From contig SRSL01000005.1 of the NCBI GenBank assembly GCA_009735695.1, positions 124,001 to 188,000 on the forward strand: DNA of 64,000 nucleotides, written 5' to 3'. The number at the start of each line of letters is the position of its first letter. Position 1 is the first letter of the stretch. The notes beneath the pieces are model-generated. The model did not search any database and had not been told where the DNA came from. It was given only the letters and a program-made list of their open reading frames with translations. Positions 36,456 to 45,925 of the stretch are shown piece after piece. A program made the position numbers and the translations under genes. Source of the stretch: Christiangramia bathymodioli (GTDB lineage Bacteria; Bacteroidota; Bacteroidia; Flavobacteriales; Flavobacteriaceae).

Positions 36456-37846
36456 AAAAGCCAGGTTTACTATTCATATTGTTCCTTATAAGCTCGCTTT
36501 TCTCTTATGCGCAGGAACGCGACAGCCTATACCTGGGATTCGAGGAATACCTTAACCTGGTTAAAACCTACCATCCCGTGGTAAAACAGGCAAATTTGAT
36601 TACCGAACAGGCCGACGCTAACCTCCGCAGTTCCCGGGGAGGATTCGATCCTAAGATAGAAGCCAGCTACGACCGCAAGGACTATAAGGATACCGAATAT
36701 TACGACCTGCTGAACACCACCTTTAAAATCCCTACCTGGTTTGGGGTGGAGCTAAAGGCGAAATATGAAAATAACTCAGGAGTTTACCTGAACCCTCAAA
36801 ATACGGTCCCTGAAGACGGCTTATTTTCAGCTGGTATTTCGGTTCCTGTTGGGCAGGGCCTATTCATCAATGAGCGTATGGCCGCGTTAAAAAAGGCAAA
36901 AGTTTTCCAAAGACAGTCTGAAGTTGAACAGCAAATTGCTGTCAACGACATTCTATATGAAGCCTCTCAGGCCTATTTCGATTGGCTGCAATCCTACCAG
37001 GAACTGGCCCTCCTGGAAGGCTTCCTGGAAAATGCCGAGATCAGGTTCAGAGGAATCGTTCGCAGCTATGAGGCCGGGGACAAACCTGCGATCGATACTG
37101 TGGAAGCCAAACTGAATATTCAAAACAGGCAATTGGGACTCGAACAGGCCAGGCTGGATTATATCAAAAATTCCCTTCAGTTATCCACCTTCCTTTGGGC
37201 AGAAGACAATGTGCCTCTCGAACTACGGGAACAGGTTTACCCGAGGGATGAAATCATTGGGCAGGTAGATGAGATCCTGGAAATTCAGCAACCAGCTTCC
37301 ATAGAAGATCACCCGGTAGTAATGTCTATGAACTACAAGATCGAAATGCTAGAAGTTGAAAAACGTTTAAAGGCGAATAAACTCTTGCCAAAATTAGATC
37401 TGGAATATAATTTTCTTACGGAAGATTATCAGGAATTGAATAGTCTCAATTACGACGATTACAAATTTGGTGTGAACTTCAGTTTTCCGCTTTTTCTTAG
37501 AAAAGAACGTGGCGATCTTAGGCTTGCCAAAATCAAGCTTGAAAATGCCGATTTCGATCTCGCCAATAAAAGGCTGGAATTACGAAACAAAATACAGGCT
37601 CTTCGTGAACAGGTGAATTCGTATCAGGAACAAACTGAGATCATGCAGGACCTGGTGAATTCTTACCAAACAATGCTGAATGCCGAAGAACGCAAACTGG
37701 AACTTGGAGAAAGCTCTATATTTTTGATAAATACTCGTGAAAGTAGCCTGCTTTCCGCCAGGCAAAAAGAAATCCAGTTATTGAACAAGTTGCTGAACAG
37801 CAAGGCGGAACTATTCAGGATCCTGGCAAGGGTACCGCAGATCTAA
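36452..37846 (+). CDS. TolC-family outer membrane efflux protein
   Basis: 464 residues with signal peptide MKKPGLLFILFLISSLFSYA. Two tandem OEP-type halves are visible as long helices with repeat-like stretches (YQELALLEGFLENAEIRFRG; FDLANKRLELRNKIQALREQ) separated by beta strands. It should form a trimeric channel through the outer membrane and periplasm. Last gene of the TetR-ABC-HlyD-TolC operon, with ATGA coupling to HlyD and a 13-base inverted repeat just downstream. Confidence 0.93.
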   Translation: MKKPGLLFILFLISSLFSYAQERDSLYLGFEEYLNLVKTYHPVVKQANLITEQADANLRSSRGGFDPKIEASYDRKDYKDTEYYDLLNTTFKIPTWFGVELKAKYENNSGVYLNPQNTVPEDGLFSAGISVPVGQGLFINERMAALKKAKVFQRQSEVEQQIAVNDILYEASQAYFDWLQSYQELALLEGFLENAEIRFRGIVRSYEAGDKPAIDTVEAKLNIQNRQLGLEQARLDYIKNSLQLSTFLWAEDNVPLELREQVYPRDEIIGQVDEILEIQQPASIEDHPVVMSMNYKIEMLEVEKRLKANKLLPKLDLEYNFLTEDYQELNSLNYDDYKFGVNFSFPLFLRKERGDLRLAKIKLENADFDLANKRLELRNKIQALREQVNSYQEQTEIMQDLVNSYQTMLNAEERKLELGESSIFLINTRESSLLSARQKEIQLLNKLLNSKAELFRILARVPQI

Positions 37847-37869
37847 AATCACCTCTGGATATAAAGGAA

Positions 37870-37908
37870 CAAAGGGAACAAAATGAATAAACATCTTTGT
37901 TCCCTTTG
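37870..37908 (+). terminator. Inverted repeat after the export operon, probable terminator
   Basis: Perfect 13-base arms CAAAGGGAACAAA and TTTGTTCCCTTTG with a 13-base loop, 24 bases after the TolC stop. There is no long T run, so termination may be weak. The rest of the gap up to 38199 shows nothing else that I can support. Confidence 0.5.
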
Positions 37909-38199
37909 AATGTCATACTCTTTATCCAGCATTATCTGGACAATCCACAGGTGTATTCTCAGCTCAACTTAATGTAGCACCCTGCATGACCACTTAAAGA
38001 TACAAAAAATAGATTTCAGTTTAAAAAAAATGTTGGAAAAAATAATGGGCAGCTAGCTTCGAGGTAAATATCAACCGGAACTTCAGCAAGAACCAAAAAC
38101 TGGCCGGTTTTAAAAAAATCTTATAAATAGTTTATTGTTCATTTAACGGCTTTTGAGCTCTTTAACCATTAGATTAAAGGAAACCTAAAAAACGAAGTT

Positions 38200-38682
38200 A
38201 TGAGAAATTTAGAAGACTTATTTGAACACCAAATAAAAGACCTGTATAATGCCGAGGGACAACTGGTGAATGCCTTGCCAAAAATGCGTTCTGCCGCACA
38301 TAATGGTTCCTTACAAAAGATTTTTGAAGATCATCTTACCGAAACGCGCCAGCATATCGAGAGGTTGAGAGAAATTTGCAAGGATCTGGATATAGATCCC
38401 AAAGGTGAAGAATGCAATGCCATGAAAGGCATCATCAAAGAAGGTGAAGAATTTATCGCCCTCGACATAGATCCTGATGTAAAGGATGCAGGTTTGATAA
38501 GCGAAGCGCAGCGCATCGAACATTACGAGATCGCCGGTTATGGAACGCTAGTGCAGTTCGCCGAGGAATTAGGCTATGCTGATATCGCCGAAAAACTCAC
38601 CCAGAACCGGAATGAAGCTTATCGTAATGATGAAAGGTTTAATGAACTTGCCAAGGAACGTCTGAACAGAAAAGCCAGGTAA
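38200..38682 (+). CDS. Ferritin-like DUF892 (YciE/YciF) protein
   Basis: 160 residues. Starts MRNLEDLFEHQIKDLYNAEG, the DUF892 hallmark, followed by four-helix ferritin-like segments with Glu/His positions FEDHLTETRQHIERL (near 46-60) and AQRIEHYEIAGYGTLVQFAE (near 105-124), suitable as a di-iron site. These proteins are stress-induced in Enterobacteria; the precise activity is unknown. Monocistronic, with a strong terminator directly after. Confidence 0.92.
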   Translation: MRNLEDLFEHQIKDLYNAEGQLVNALPKMRSAAHNGSLQKIFEDHLTETRQHIERLREICKDLDIDPKGEECNAMKGIIKEGEEFIALDIDPDVKDAGLISEAQRIEHYEIAGYGTLVQFAEELGYADIAEKLTQNRNEAYRNDERFNELAKERLNRKAR

Positions 38683-38706
38683 GCTGTTAATACCAATAAT
38701 TCAAAT

Positions 38707-38737
38707 AAAAAAGTCCCGCATTCAACGGGACTTTTTT
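38707..38737 (+). terminator. Terminator after the DUF892 gene
   Basis: The arms AAAAAAGTCCCG and CGGGACTTTTTT enclose a 7-base loop, 24 bases after the stop. Confidence 0.9.
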
Positions 38738-38739
38738 AG

Positions 38740-39178
38740 ACTAATTCAGGTAATTAATAAATTTCTTTTAAAAACATTTAATTTCCTTTAAATCACTATT
38801 TCCATTCAACCTCCTTCTCTTTAGTTCTATACTATAAACGAAAAATTCTGAACTTTCGTTTTAGGGACTTGTGCCTTATCCCTATTATCTTTGACTCAAT
38901 TCAAAGTTGCCCGGCTGTAAGAACCTGCCTATTGTTGGTTAAAAACTGGTTGATGGGTACCTCCTTATGGGCCGGCCTCCTCTTCCCTGGCGGTAAATTT
39001 CCTGATTTCAAAGACCCGCGCGGAACTCAAAGTTTTTTTGCAATCTTTTTTATTCATAAATCAACGACCGTAATTCCAGATTTGTTAAATTCGGATTTAC
39101 AGGACCCCAGTCTTGCAATAATTTTGTTATAGATTGTGCCAGGTAAAAAACTAATAACTGAACCTCAACTCTAATCAC
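38740..39178. other. Non-coding stretch before the AsmA-like gene
   Basis: 439 bases. The only structure noted is an 8-base inverted repeat AAACGAAA (38836-38843) / TTTCGTTT (38854-38861) that could bind a regulator. A short open frame at 38869-39132 has a TTG start, low-quality composition and no homology that I recognise; I do not call it. Confidence 0.4.
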
Positions 39179-42100
39179 GTGGAACCTCAGGAAGACGAAC
39201 GGAAATCCAAAAAATGGATCAGGAATGTCGGCATCATACTTTCGGTGCTTTTCCTGGTGCCCGCCTTTTTGTTTACACTGGGTTACTTTAAACGCGACTT
39301 TCTGATAGATGAATTGCAGGAATGGTATAACGAGAACAATAACGGAACCCTTGAAATTGGGGATGTTAAGGCCAGTTTTTTTAATGGCTTCCCAAATGTA
39401 GGCTTTACCATTCAGGATATCGATCAAACCAGTTTCGACACCATACTCGACAAAAGGTCTTCTCTTTCTATTGAAGAAGCCCGTGTAAGCATTGGTGCGG
39501 TTGACCTGCTGATGGGCCAGATCGAATTCAAGAATATCGAGATCGATAAGGCCAGGATTTATTCCGAGGTTAGTACGAAGAAATCCCTGCAGGACTATAT
39601 CCAGTTGAAAATCCAGAAACAGGAAAATCCTTCCTACGGACTTAATTTTCCATATTGGGTAGACACCGAACGCACGAATTTCAGGCTGCGTGATATCCAT
39701 TTCACTTCCAAAGACACCATGCTGAACAAGTATTTCGACCTTGAGGTTCGCGAGGTGAGCGGTAGGATTCGAAAAGAAAACGATGTTATCTACGGAAACA
39801 TCGATTTTGAGGTGCTGGTCAACGACCTGGGTTTTAACACTCTAAAAGGAAGTTATATAAATGGAGCGGTGGTCTCCGGAAATCCAGAATTCAACCTGAA
39901 CGAAAAGCGCGACCTGCTAAGTCTTCCTGAATTCCCACTTACAATTGACGAACAACAGTTTTTCACTACCGCAAGCATTGATTTTGATGGGATCAATTCA
40001 TATAATTTTTCATTCCGGAATCCGGAAACCGATTTTCAGCAAACCAGGTCGTTATTACCCGATAGCCTGGCAGTTAAGCTTGCGAAATATGAATTCAGTA
40101 AAAATCTTAAAACAAGCCTCGACCTGAAAGGTAAATTCCAATACGGAGATGTGCCCTTTATCAATGCCAGTTTTTGGACTTCAGGAAACGGTGTACAGAT
40201 AAACAATAATATTTCCCTTTCCGAGGTAAACCTGGAAGGAGGGCTTACCAATACATTCAGAGATAGCCTCGGCCCTGGGGAAAAGCAACCTGGGAAAAAA
40301 GATATCAGGATCTTTTTCGATGATTTTACAGCACAACTGGAGGATATTTCTATTGAGGCGGTGGATTCTTATTACCAGTCTTCAGAAGAGGCCATGAACT
40401 ATGTCAAGGCAAACCTTAAGATGTCTGGTTCCAATGAGACCCTGGCCGAAGCCCTGAATGCCGAAAATTTTAATTTTATCGGGGGCAGCTTTAACCTGGA
40501 AACTCACGTTGATGGTGATATAGACGCGCCAGCAATGATCTTCGACAATTCTGCAGGAAACTTCAGCCTGATCGATACACGCGTGGTGCTAAGAAAGAAT
40601 AATCTACAGCTGCCGGTGGAAAGCCTTCAGGTAAGCCTTGGTGACAAAAATTCGATCCTGGAAGAATTAAGGATCAGGCTGCCTAATGGCGAACAGCTGG
40701 TTTTTAGCGGCAGTGTAAAAAATTTCTCTTCCCTGCTAGTCAACGATCCAGAAACTCCAGCTTCAACCGATGTTAGCCTCGATTCCGAAATTCTAAATAT
40801 TAACGATCTCCTGGCCACCGCGATGGAGTTCGCACCCGCTTCCGGAAACAGGAACAGGCGCTACTCTACTCTGCATGAAACCCTGGAAGCTATTTATCAA
40901 AAATTTCAGCCTCGATTCCGGCTGAACCTGGAGACGGTAGTCTATAACAACAACCGCTTTCAGGATATGGAAGCCGATATCAGGTTTCTCAATTCGGAGA
41001 CCATTGAATTAAAGAATCTCAGTTTCGATTATAAGAACGCCACCACCGGGATCAATGGTCGCCTGCGTATTCCCGATCCTGGCAATGATAGCCTGGCCCC
41101 GGTTTTTATTGATGTGGAAGCCAGGTCTACAGGTCCTATCAAAGTTTTCGATGAACTATTCAATATCCGATTGTTAGATATTAATGCCGGTAACTTCAAT
41201 TTCTCCGGAAAAGTGACCGGAAATATCCGGAAATTCGATGAAATGCTGAACAATGCCGACGGTGACCTGTTGCTGAGCAACACCAGGTTTTACTACCCCA
41301 AAGCAGCTATCGATTTTGAACTGGACTCGTTAAGTATTGGGGTTCATGATTCCAATATTAATATCAAGCCGTTCGTGGTGGAAATAGATGAGCAGGATAG
41401 TTTCCAGCTGGAAGCGCGTATCGAACAATTTCCGGGCTTCCTGATGGATAGCCTCGCAAGTGATGGGCAGATTTTTATGAAACTGCAGGCCCCTTTTATC
41501 GATTTGGACCAATGGATGGAAATCGTGGCTGATATTGATAAGGACAGTCTTAAGAAACCTGCAAAGAAACCTGACCTGAATGCCGTATTTGCCGACATCT
41601 ACCGCTTTCATCCTGAATTTGAAGTAAGGGTAGACAGCCTGAAATATTCCGGGCTGGTTTCTGAAGATATATCGGGGAAGGTGTTTTTTGAAAATGACAG
41701 CCTCCTGAAACTGGATGAACTAATGATAGGTTTTAAGGAATCTGAAGCCGTGATTCGCGGCGAGCTACGGTCGAGAAAAGTGAAAGATTCCGCCAGAGAA
41801 AGCCCTTTTAATTTCAGGTTTTCGATTTTTGCGGAAGGAAAATCACAGGACCTTAATGAGCTTCTGAAAACCGTAAACTTCAACCTGCGATCTGGTGATT
41901 TCCGCTTCCGGGGAAGTTATGAAGGGCAGGCAAAAGACCTGGTGATCATGAACACCAATGCCCGTGGTAACCTGAATCTTCGAAATACCCTGGTAGATAT
42001 AGCCGGAACTGACATTCAGTTGCCTGTAGACAGCCTACATCTGTTTATCGAGAACGACCTGGCTTTACTGGAGAATCTGGATATTGATCTTCCGGGAAAA

Positions 42101-43117
42101 AGTTCGCTTGCCATCACCGGGCAGATCGATAATTTTTCCAGTTTTATCAATAATGAGAGTGCTGCAGATTCGCATGTTTCGGCTTTCAAAATAAAGGCAC
42201 CATATCTTTCAACTCAGGACATACAGGAATTGCTTGGCCCAGGCACCACCAAAAAAGACAGCTCCAAAAAAGGAAGTTTTGAGATCTCTAATCTTAAGGA
42301 GATCTTAAGCAATATCAATCGCTCTTATCGTCCTTCAGCAGGGATACAAATCGATTCGCTCATCTATAAAAAGCTGGCAGTTTCAAATTTCAGTTCCAAT
42401 ATTGAATTTGATGCTTCCGGGGATATAAGAATTGGCGACACTCACCTTGATTACGAAGGCGGAAAAATAGACCTGCTTCTGGAAGCCGGTGTGGAAGCCG
42501 AAACATACCTTCCCGTCAGGATACAGATGGATATCCAGGACCTGGATCTTGAAAAACTGGTAAAAGACCTGGATTATCTGAATAATGCGAACCTCCGTAA
42601 AGCGAAAAAAATAGATGGCAAGCTTAACCTGGAATTCGATCTAAGAGGTATTATGAGTGATAGCGGATCGGTTGCCATTAATTCCCTGAACGGAAAGATG
42701 AAAATGGATCTGCGCGACCTGGCGATTTACGAATTCGATCCAATCACAGAAAACGTGGTCCTGTTAAAGGAAGAACGCTTTGAAAATCTGGAATTCCGTC
42801 CCATTCAACAGGAATTCCAGATCACCAACGGCATGTTAGAAATCCCCCGAACCCAGATACAATCTACGGCCCTGCACTTTTTTATTGAAGGAGAATCGAA
42901 AATTGGCGAATATCAGAATATCTGGATCTCCCTGCCCTGGAATAATATCTTTAAAAGCCGGGACGGAAAGGAATTACCTCAAAAGGTCTCTTTCGACAAT
43001 TCCGGCGCCAAATTCTATATTCAGCTTATCCAGGATAAGGAGAGTGAAAAAGAACGCAAACAAAAACTACGCACCAAATTCAGGCTTAGCAACCGCAAGC
43101 TGGAAAAGGAAAATTGA
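39179..43117 (+). CDS. Giant AsmA-like envelope protein
   Basis: 1312 residues from a GTG start (39179). One N-terminal membrane helix (about 14-36, VGIILSVLFLVPAFLFTLGY), then an AsmA-type N-domain (EIGDVKASFFNGFPNVGFTI) and many repeating beta segments of the kind LDLKGKF / NFSSLLVND / GNIRKFDEMLNNADGDLLL. AsmA-like proteins with repeated beta strands are thought to form long hydrophobic grooves that bridge the envelope and move phospholipids. Anchored in the inner membrane and periplasmic; the C-terminus is basic. Single gene, plus strand. Confidence 0.85.
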   Translation: MEPQEDERKSKKWIRNVGIILSVLFLVPAFLFTLGYFKRDFLIDELQEWYNENNNGTLEIGDVKASFFNGFPNVGFTIQDIDQTSFDTILDKRSSLSIEEARVSIGAVDLLMGQIEFKNIEIDKARIYSEVSTKKSLQDYIQLKIQKQENPSYGLNFPYWVDTERTNFRLRDIHFTSKDTMLNKYFDLEVREVSGRIRKENDVIYGNIDFEVLVNDLGFNTLKGSYINGAVVSGNPEFNLNEKRDLLSLPEFPLTIDEQQFFTTASIDFDGINSYNFSFRNPETDFQQTRSLLPDSLAVKLAKYEFSKNLKTSLDLKGKFQYGDVPFINASFWTSGNGVQINNNISLSEVNLEGGLTNTFRDSLGPGEKQPGKKDIRIFFDDFTAQLEDISIEAVDSYYQSSEEAMNYVKANLKMSGSNETLAEALNAENFNFIGGSFNLETHVDGDIDAPAMIFDNSAGNFSLIDTRVVLRKNNLQLPVESLQVSLGDKNSILEELRIRLPNGEQLVFSGSVKNFSSLLVNDPETPASTDVSLDSEILNINDLLATAMEFAPASGNRNRRYSTLHETLEAIYQKFQPRFRLNLETVVYNNNRFQDMEADIRFLNSETIELKNLSFDYKNATTGINGRLRIPDPGNDSLAPVFIDVEARSTGPIKVFDELFNIRLLDINAGNFNFSGKVTGNIRKFDEMLNNADGDLLLSNTRFYYPKAAIDFELDSLSIGVHDSNINIKPFVVEIDEQDSFQLEARIEQFPGFLMDSLASDGQIFMKLQAPFIDLDQWMEIVADIDKDSLKKPAKKPDLNAVFADIYRFHPEFEVRVDSLKYSGLVSEDISGKVFFENDSLLKLDELMIGFKESEAVIRGELRSRKVKDSARESPFNFRFSIFAEGKSQDLNELLKTVNFNLRSGDFRFRGSYEGQAKDLVIMNTNARGNLNLRNTLVDIAGTDIQLPVDSLHLFIENDLALLENLDIDLPGKSSLAITGQIDNFSSFINNESAADSHVSAFKIKAPYLSTQDIQELLGPGTTKKDSSKKGSFEISNLKEILSNINRSYRPSAGIQIDSLIYKKLAVSNFSSNIEFDASGDIRIGDTHLDYEGGKIDLLLEAGVEAETYLPVRIQMDIQDLDLEKLVKDLDYLNNANLRKAKKIDGKLNLEFDLRGIMSDSGSVAINSLNGKMKMDLRDLAIYEFDPITENVVLLKEERFENLEFRPIQQEFQITNGMLEIPRTQIQSTALHFFIEGESKIGEYQNIWISLPWNNIFKSRDGKELPQKVSFDNSGAKFYIQLIQDKESEKERKQKLRTKFRLSNRKLEKEN

Positions 43118-43291
43118 GTTCTTAGGTATGAGAATTGAGATTTGAGAAATGAGAATTGAGATGTTAGATTTGAGAATTGAGACTTTACCTTTTCAACTTT
43201 TAACTTTAGACTTTTGAACTTATATCCTAAACCTTAAACCTTAAACCTTAAACCTTTAGACCTTAGACCTTAGACCTTAATCCTTCAACCT
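43118..43291. repeat. Low-complexity repeat-word region
   Basis: The gap between convergent genes consists of short repeated words: GAGAATTGAGAT / GAGATTTGAGAA on the left, then CTTTTCAACTTTTAACTTT, then tandem seven-base CCTTAAA (three copies plus variants) and CCTTAGA units. Very similar words recur at 55565-55925 and 58612-58660. Confidence 0.75.
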
Positions 43292-44077
43292 TTAGAACCT
43301 GTAGCCAATAGCGATACCTGCGCGAATTCCGGCCCAGGGCCCATCGAGTTTTATTCTGGCTCCTCGTGAGGTCACTTCATGCGAAAAATCACCAACCGGG
43401 AAATCTATATCGCTTAATGATTCATCCAGGTCCTTTTGCTCGGTTTCGGAAAGAGTTTCCGTGGAACGACCTTCAAGGTCTCCGCGGGCTGTACCATAAT
43501 GAGGACCAATAATAAACCAGTCCAGTACCAGCCTGTTTCCAAGATTAAACTGACTCCCAACCTGCAAACCGAAGGTATTGCTGCTCAGGTCTCCGCTGGT
43601 GGTCACCATCTCCTCCCCGCCTTCATCGGTATCGTAATAGAATTGTAAATCCCTGATCTCATATTCTGTATGGCGATAAAAGGGTGCCAGATAGAAACCT
43701 TTTCCATATCCATCCCCAAAATAAATACGAATCTCTGGAGTAAAGCTGGAATATTTTAAAGAAGAATTTTCCAGGTAGCGTTCAAGTTCCACATCCTCAC
43801 CTGAATTTTCGACCAGCAAATCCTGGAACGGAAATTCCCCTTCAGGAATGGTAGAGTAAGTAAGTGCTGCAGAAAACCTGCGGTTTAAGACTCTCTCATA
43901 CTGAAACTGAAAATTTCGAAAAATAAGACTGGTTGGCGCGAACTTCGGAATATTTTTCCGCTGGGTGTAAATAGGTTGAAGATTTTCGCTTTGCTCCAGG
44001 GAAGGCGCATTGTTTTCCTGGCTGAAACAAAGGTTCAGGCTCAGGAAAAACAGTACAAAAAATGTTGATGTTTTCAT
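43292..44077 (-). CDS. Putative outer-membrane beta-barrel protein
   Basis: 261 residues with signal peptide MKTSTFFVLFFLSLNLCFSQ. The mature protein has alternating amphipathic strands and aromatic girdles (GKGFYLAPFYRHTEYEI, FQYERVLNRRFSAALTYS) and ends GIRAGIAIGYRF with a terminal Phe, typical of outer-membrane barrels. A GPHYGTARGDLEG loop is reminiscent of DUF3575-type barrels. Role unknown. Its end faces the repeat-word region and the AsmA-like gene. Confidence 0.8.
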   Translation of the reverse strand: MKTSTFFVLFFLSLNLCFSQENNAPSLEQSENLQPIYTQRKNIPKFAPTSLIFRNFQFQYERVLNRRFSAALTYSTIPEGEFPFQDLLVENSGEDVELERYLENSSLKYSSFTPEIRIYFGDGYGKGFYLAPFYRHTEYEIRDLQFYYDTDEGGEEMVTTSGDLSSNTFGLQVGSQFNLGNRLVLDWFIIGPHYGTARGDLEGRSTETLSETEQKDLDESLSDIDFPVGDFSHEVTSRGARIKLDGPWAGIRAGIAIGYRF

Positions 44078-44313
44078 ATTCTTTAGTTTTAAATGTGATT
44101 CACTCCGGGCTAAAAGAGGTTTTGGGAAATCGCATTATAGGGAATACGAAAATCCATCGAATTTAATCTGAAAAGCGAGTGACTGCAATACCCGATGGAG
44201 GGTATATTCATTTAAAATCCTTGAATATTTCGCAATGGAGATTGAAATCCGGCCAGGATTTGAATACCGGAAATGTGCCCGTCTTTCCTTAAATTTAAAG
44301 AAATCAAATAGCT

Positions 44314-45033
44314 ATGAAGAAGATCATACCATATTGTTTCGTGGTCATCATCGCACTAAGTTTCTTTCAGTGTAAAGGTCAGAGTGAAGAAGATGATGCC
44401 AGGTACACTTACAAGAGCGGAAGTTTCGACGGAATTGGAAAATACTTTATGGGCAGAGAGATCGCTCATGTAATGGGTTTCCAGGGAATAGGATGGCTGG
44501 AGCGACCCGAACGCGAGCAGCAGGAAAATACAAGCAGATTAATTAAAAATATGAATATTCAACCTGGAGACAGCATCGCCGATATTGGAGCGGGCTCTGG
44601 GTACCATGTGTTTAAAATGGCTCCGCTGGCCAGGAACGGAGTTGTTTACGCGGTAGACATTCAGCCAGAAATGATGGAGGCCATCAGGAAACGCAGGAAA
44701 TCTTCGGGACAGGAAAATATTGAGCTCATCAAAGGTTCAGAAAAAAGCGTGAACCTTCCGGAAAATTCCGTAGATAAGATCCTGATGGTAGATGTGTACC
44801 ATGAATTCAGTTTTCCCGTGGAAATGCTGGAATCCATGCACAGGGCTTTAAAAGAAGACGGGAAGATCTTCCTGATCGAATACAAGGGCGAGGACGATAC
44901 TATTCCCATCAAAAAATTGCATAAAATGACCGAGGCCCAGGCGGTGAAAGAATTCGAAGCCAACGGATTCAGGCTTCAGGAAAACATCGGCAACCTTCCC
45001 TGGCAGCATTGCATGGTTTTCGTGAAGAGATAA
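44314..45033 (+). CDS. Lipoprotein-signal SAM-dependent methyltransferase
   Basis: 239 residues. Residues 1-23, MKKIIPYCFVVIIALSFFQC, form a lipoprotein signal with cysteine after FFQ. The rest is a class I methyltransferase: motif I DSIADIGAGSGYHVFKMA (about 89-106), post-I AVDIQPEMMEAI, motif IV VDKILMVDVYHEFSF and a C-terminal HCMVFVKR. The SAM site looks intact, though SAM is not expected outside the cytoplasm. Either the protein is really exported with an unknown methyl donor, or the N-terminal helix is just a membrane anchor. Confidence 0.85.
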   Translation: MKKIIPYCFVVIIALSFFQCKGQSEEDDARYTYKSGSFDGIGKYFMGREIAHVMGFQGIGWLERPEREQQENTSRLIKNMNIQPGDSIADIGAGSGYHVFKMAPLARNGVVYAVDIQPEMMEAIRKRRKSSGQENIELIKGSEKSVNLPENSVDKILMVDVYHEFSFPVEMLESMHRALKEDGKIFLIEYKGEDDTIPIKKLHKMTEAQAVKEFEANGFRLQENIGNLPWQHCMVFVKR

Positions 45034-45175
45034 ATCCATGAGCTTTACGGAGAATAGCGGTTTAGAATGTTAATTCTGCTAATTGAATCAATTTTTAACT
45101 GAATCGAGTACCAATACTTTCTGTTATGCTATTATTTTAGCCGAAACAGGCCCAAACCTAATACTAACTTATTTT

Positions 45176-45925
45176 ATGATTAAAGTAGTCATCATCGATG
45201 ATGAGAGCAGCGCCCGAAACCTGCTGGAAAAAACCCTTCTCAAATATTTTCCGAATAAGTTCAATATTGTTGAAAAATGTCCCTCGGTAGATTCCGGAAT
45301 TATGGCGATCAAAACCTATGAGCCGGACCTGGTTTTCCTGGACATTCAGATGCCTGAAAAAAATGGTTTCGAGTTATTCGGCGCTTTTGATGTGATCAAT
45401 TTCGAAGTCATTTTTACCACCGCTTACGATCGTTTTGCGATAAAAGCCATAAGGCGAAGCGCGCTGGATTACCTGCTCAAACCTATTAATATCGTAGATC
45501 TTTCAAATGCAGTTAAACGCTTTGAGGCCCTGAACAAGAGCAGTTCTACCCACCGCAAACTCTCCCTGTTACTTGAAAACCTGAATGTGAACGATCAGAA
45601 TGTGAGCAAGATCGCCTTTCCTACCCTGGAAGGTTTCGAACTGATACACGCCAACCAGATCCTTTACTGCAAAGCCGAAAGCAACTATTGCAGCATTAAA
45701 CGAATTGACAGCTCATACCGTATGGCTACGAAAACCCTGAAATTCGTTGAAGAGATCCTTCCCGGAAACTTTTTGAGGATCCATAAAAGTTATGTCCTTA
45801 ATCTTAATTTCGTGGTGAGGTATCACAAATCCAATAAAGAAGTTGAACTGACCAATGGAGAGAAACTACCGGTTTCCTTCAGAAAAGAAGAAGAATTCAT
45901 TAATGCCATCCTACAGAATCAATAA
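45176..45925 (+). CDS. LytTR-type response regulator (second pair)
   Basis: 249 residues from ATG 45176 (MIKVVIIDDES). A longer frame from a TTG at 45083 adds 31 unrelated residues and was rejected. Receiver domain with Asp56 in LVFLDIQMPEKNGFELF, TAYDRFAIKAIRRSALDYLL and LKP; LytTR DNA-binding domain at the C-terminal half (NFLRIHKSYVLNLNFVVRYH). It overlaps the propeller histidine kinase gene by 23 bases, so the two are coupled. The target genes are unknown; transcription continues towards the sRNA region. Confidence 0.93.
   Translation: MIKVVIIDDESSARNLLEKTLLKYFPNKFNIVEKCPSVDSGIMAIKTYEPDLVFLDIQMPEKNGFELFGAFDVINFEVIFTTAYDRFAIKAIRRSALDYLLKPINIVDLSNAVKRFEALNKSSSTHRKLSLLLENLNVNDQNVSKIAFPTLEGFELIHANQILYCKAESNYCSIKRIDSSYRMATKTLKFVEEILPGNFLRIHKSYVLNLNFVVRYHKSNKEVELTNGEKLPVSFRKEEEFINAILQNQ

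Noticed and set aside
38869-39132. 87-residue plus-strand open frame
   Set aside because: It has a TTG start, an odd composition and no recognisable family; I treat the region as non-coding.
43196-43291. Possible CRISPR array from repeated CCTTAAA/CCTTAGA units
   Set aside because: Units are only seven bases without spacers, so it is a simple tandem repeat. No CRISPR array or cas gene was seen anywhere.
45083-45175. 31-residue extension of the LytTR regulator
   Set aside because: Starts at TTG and precedes the conserved receiver start MIKVVIIDDE at 45176.
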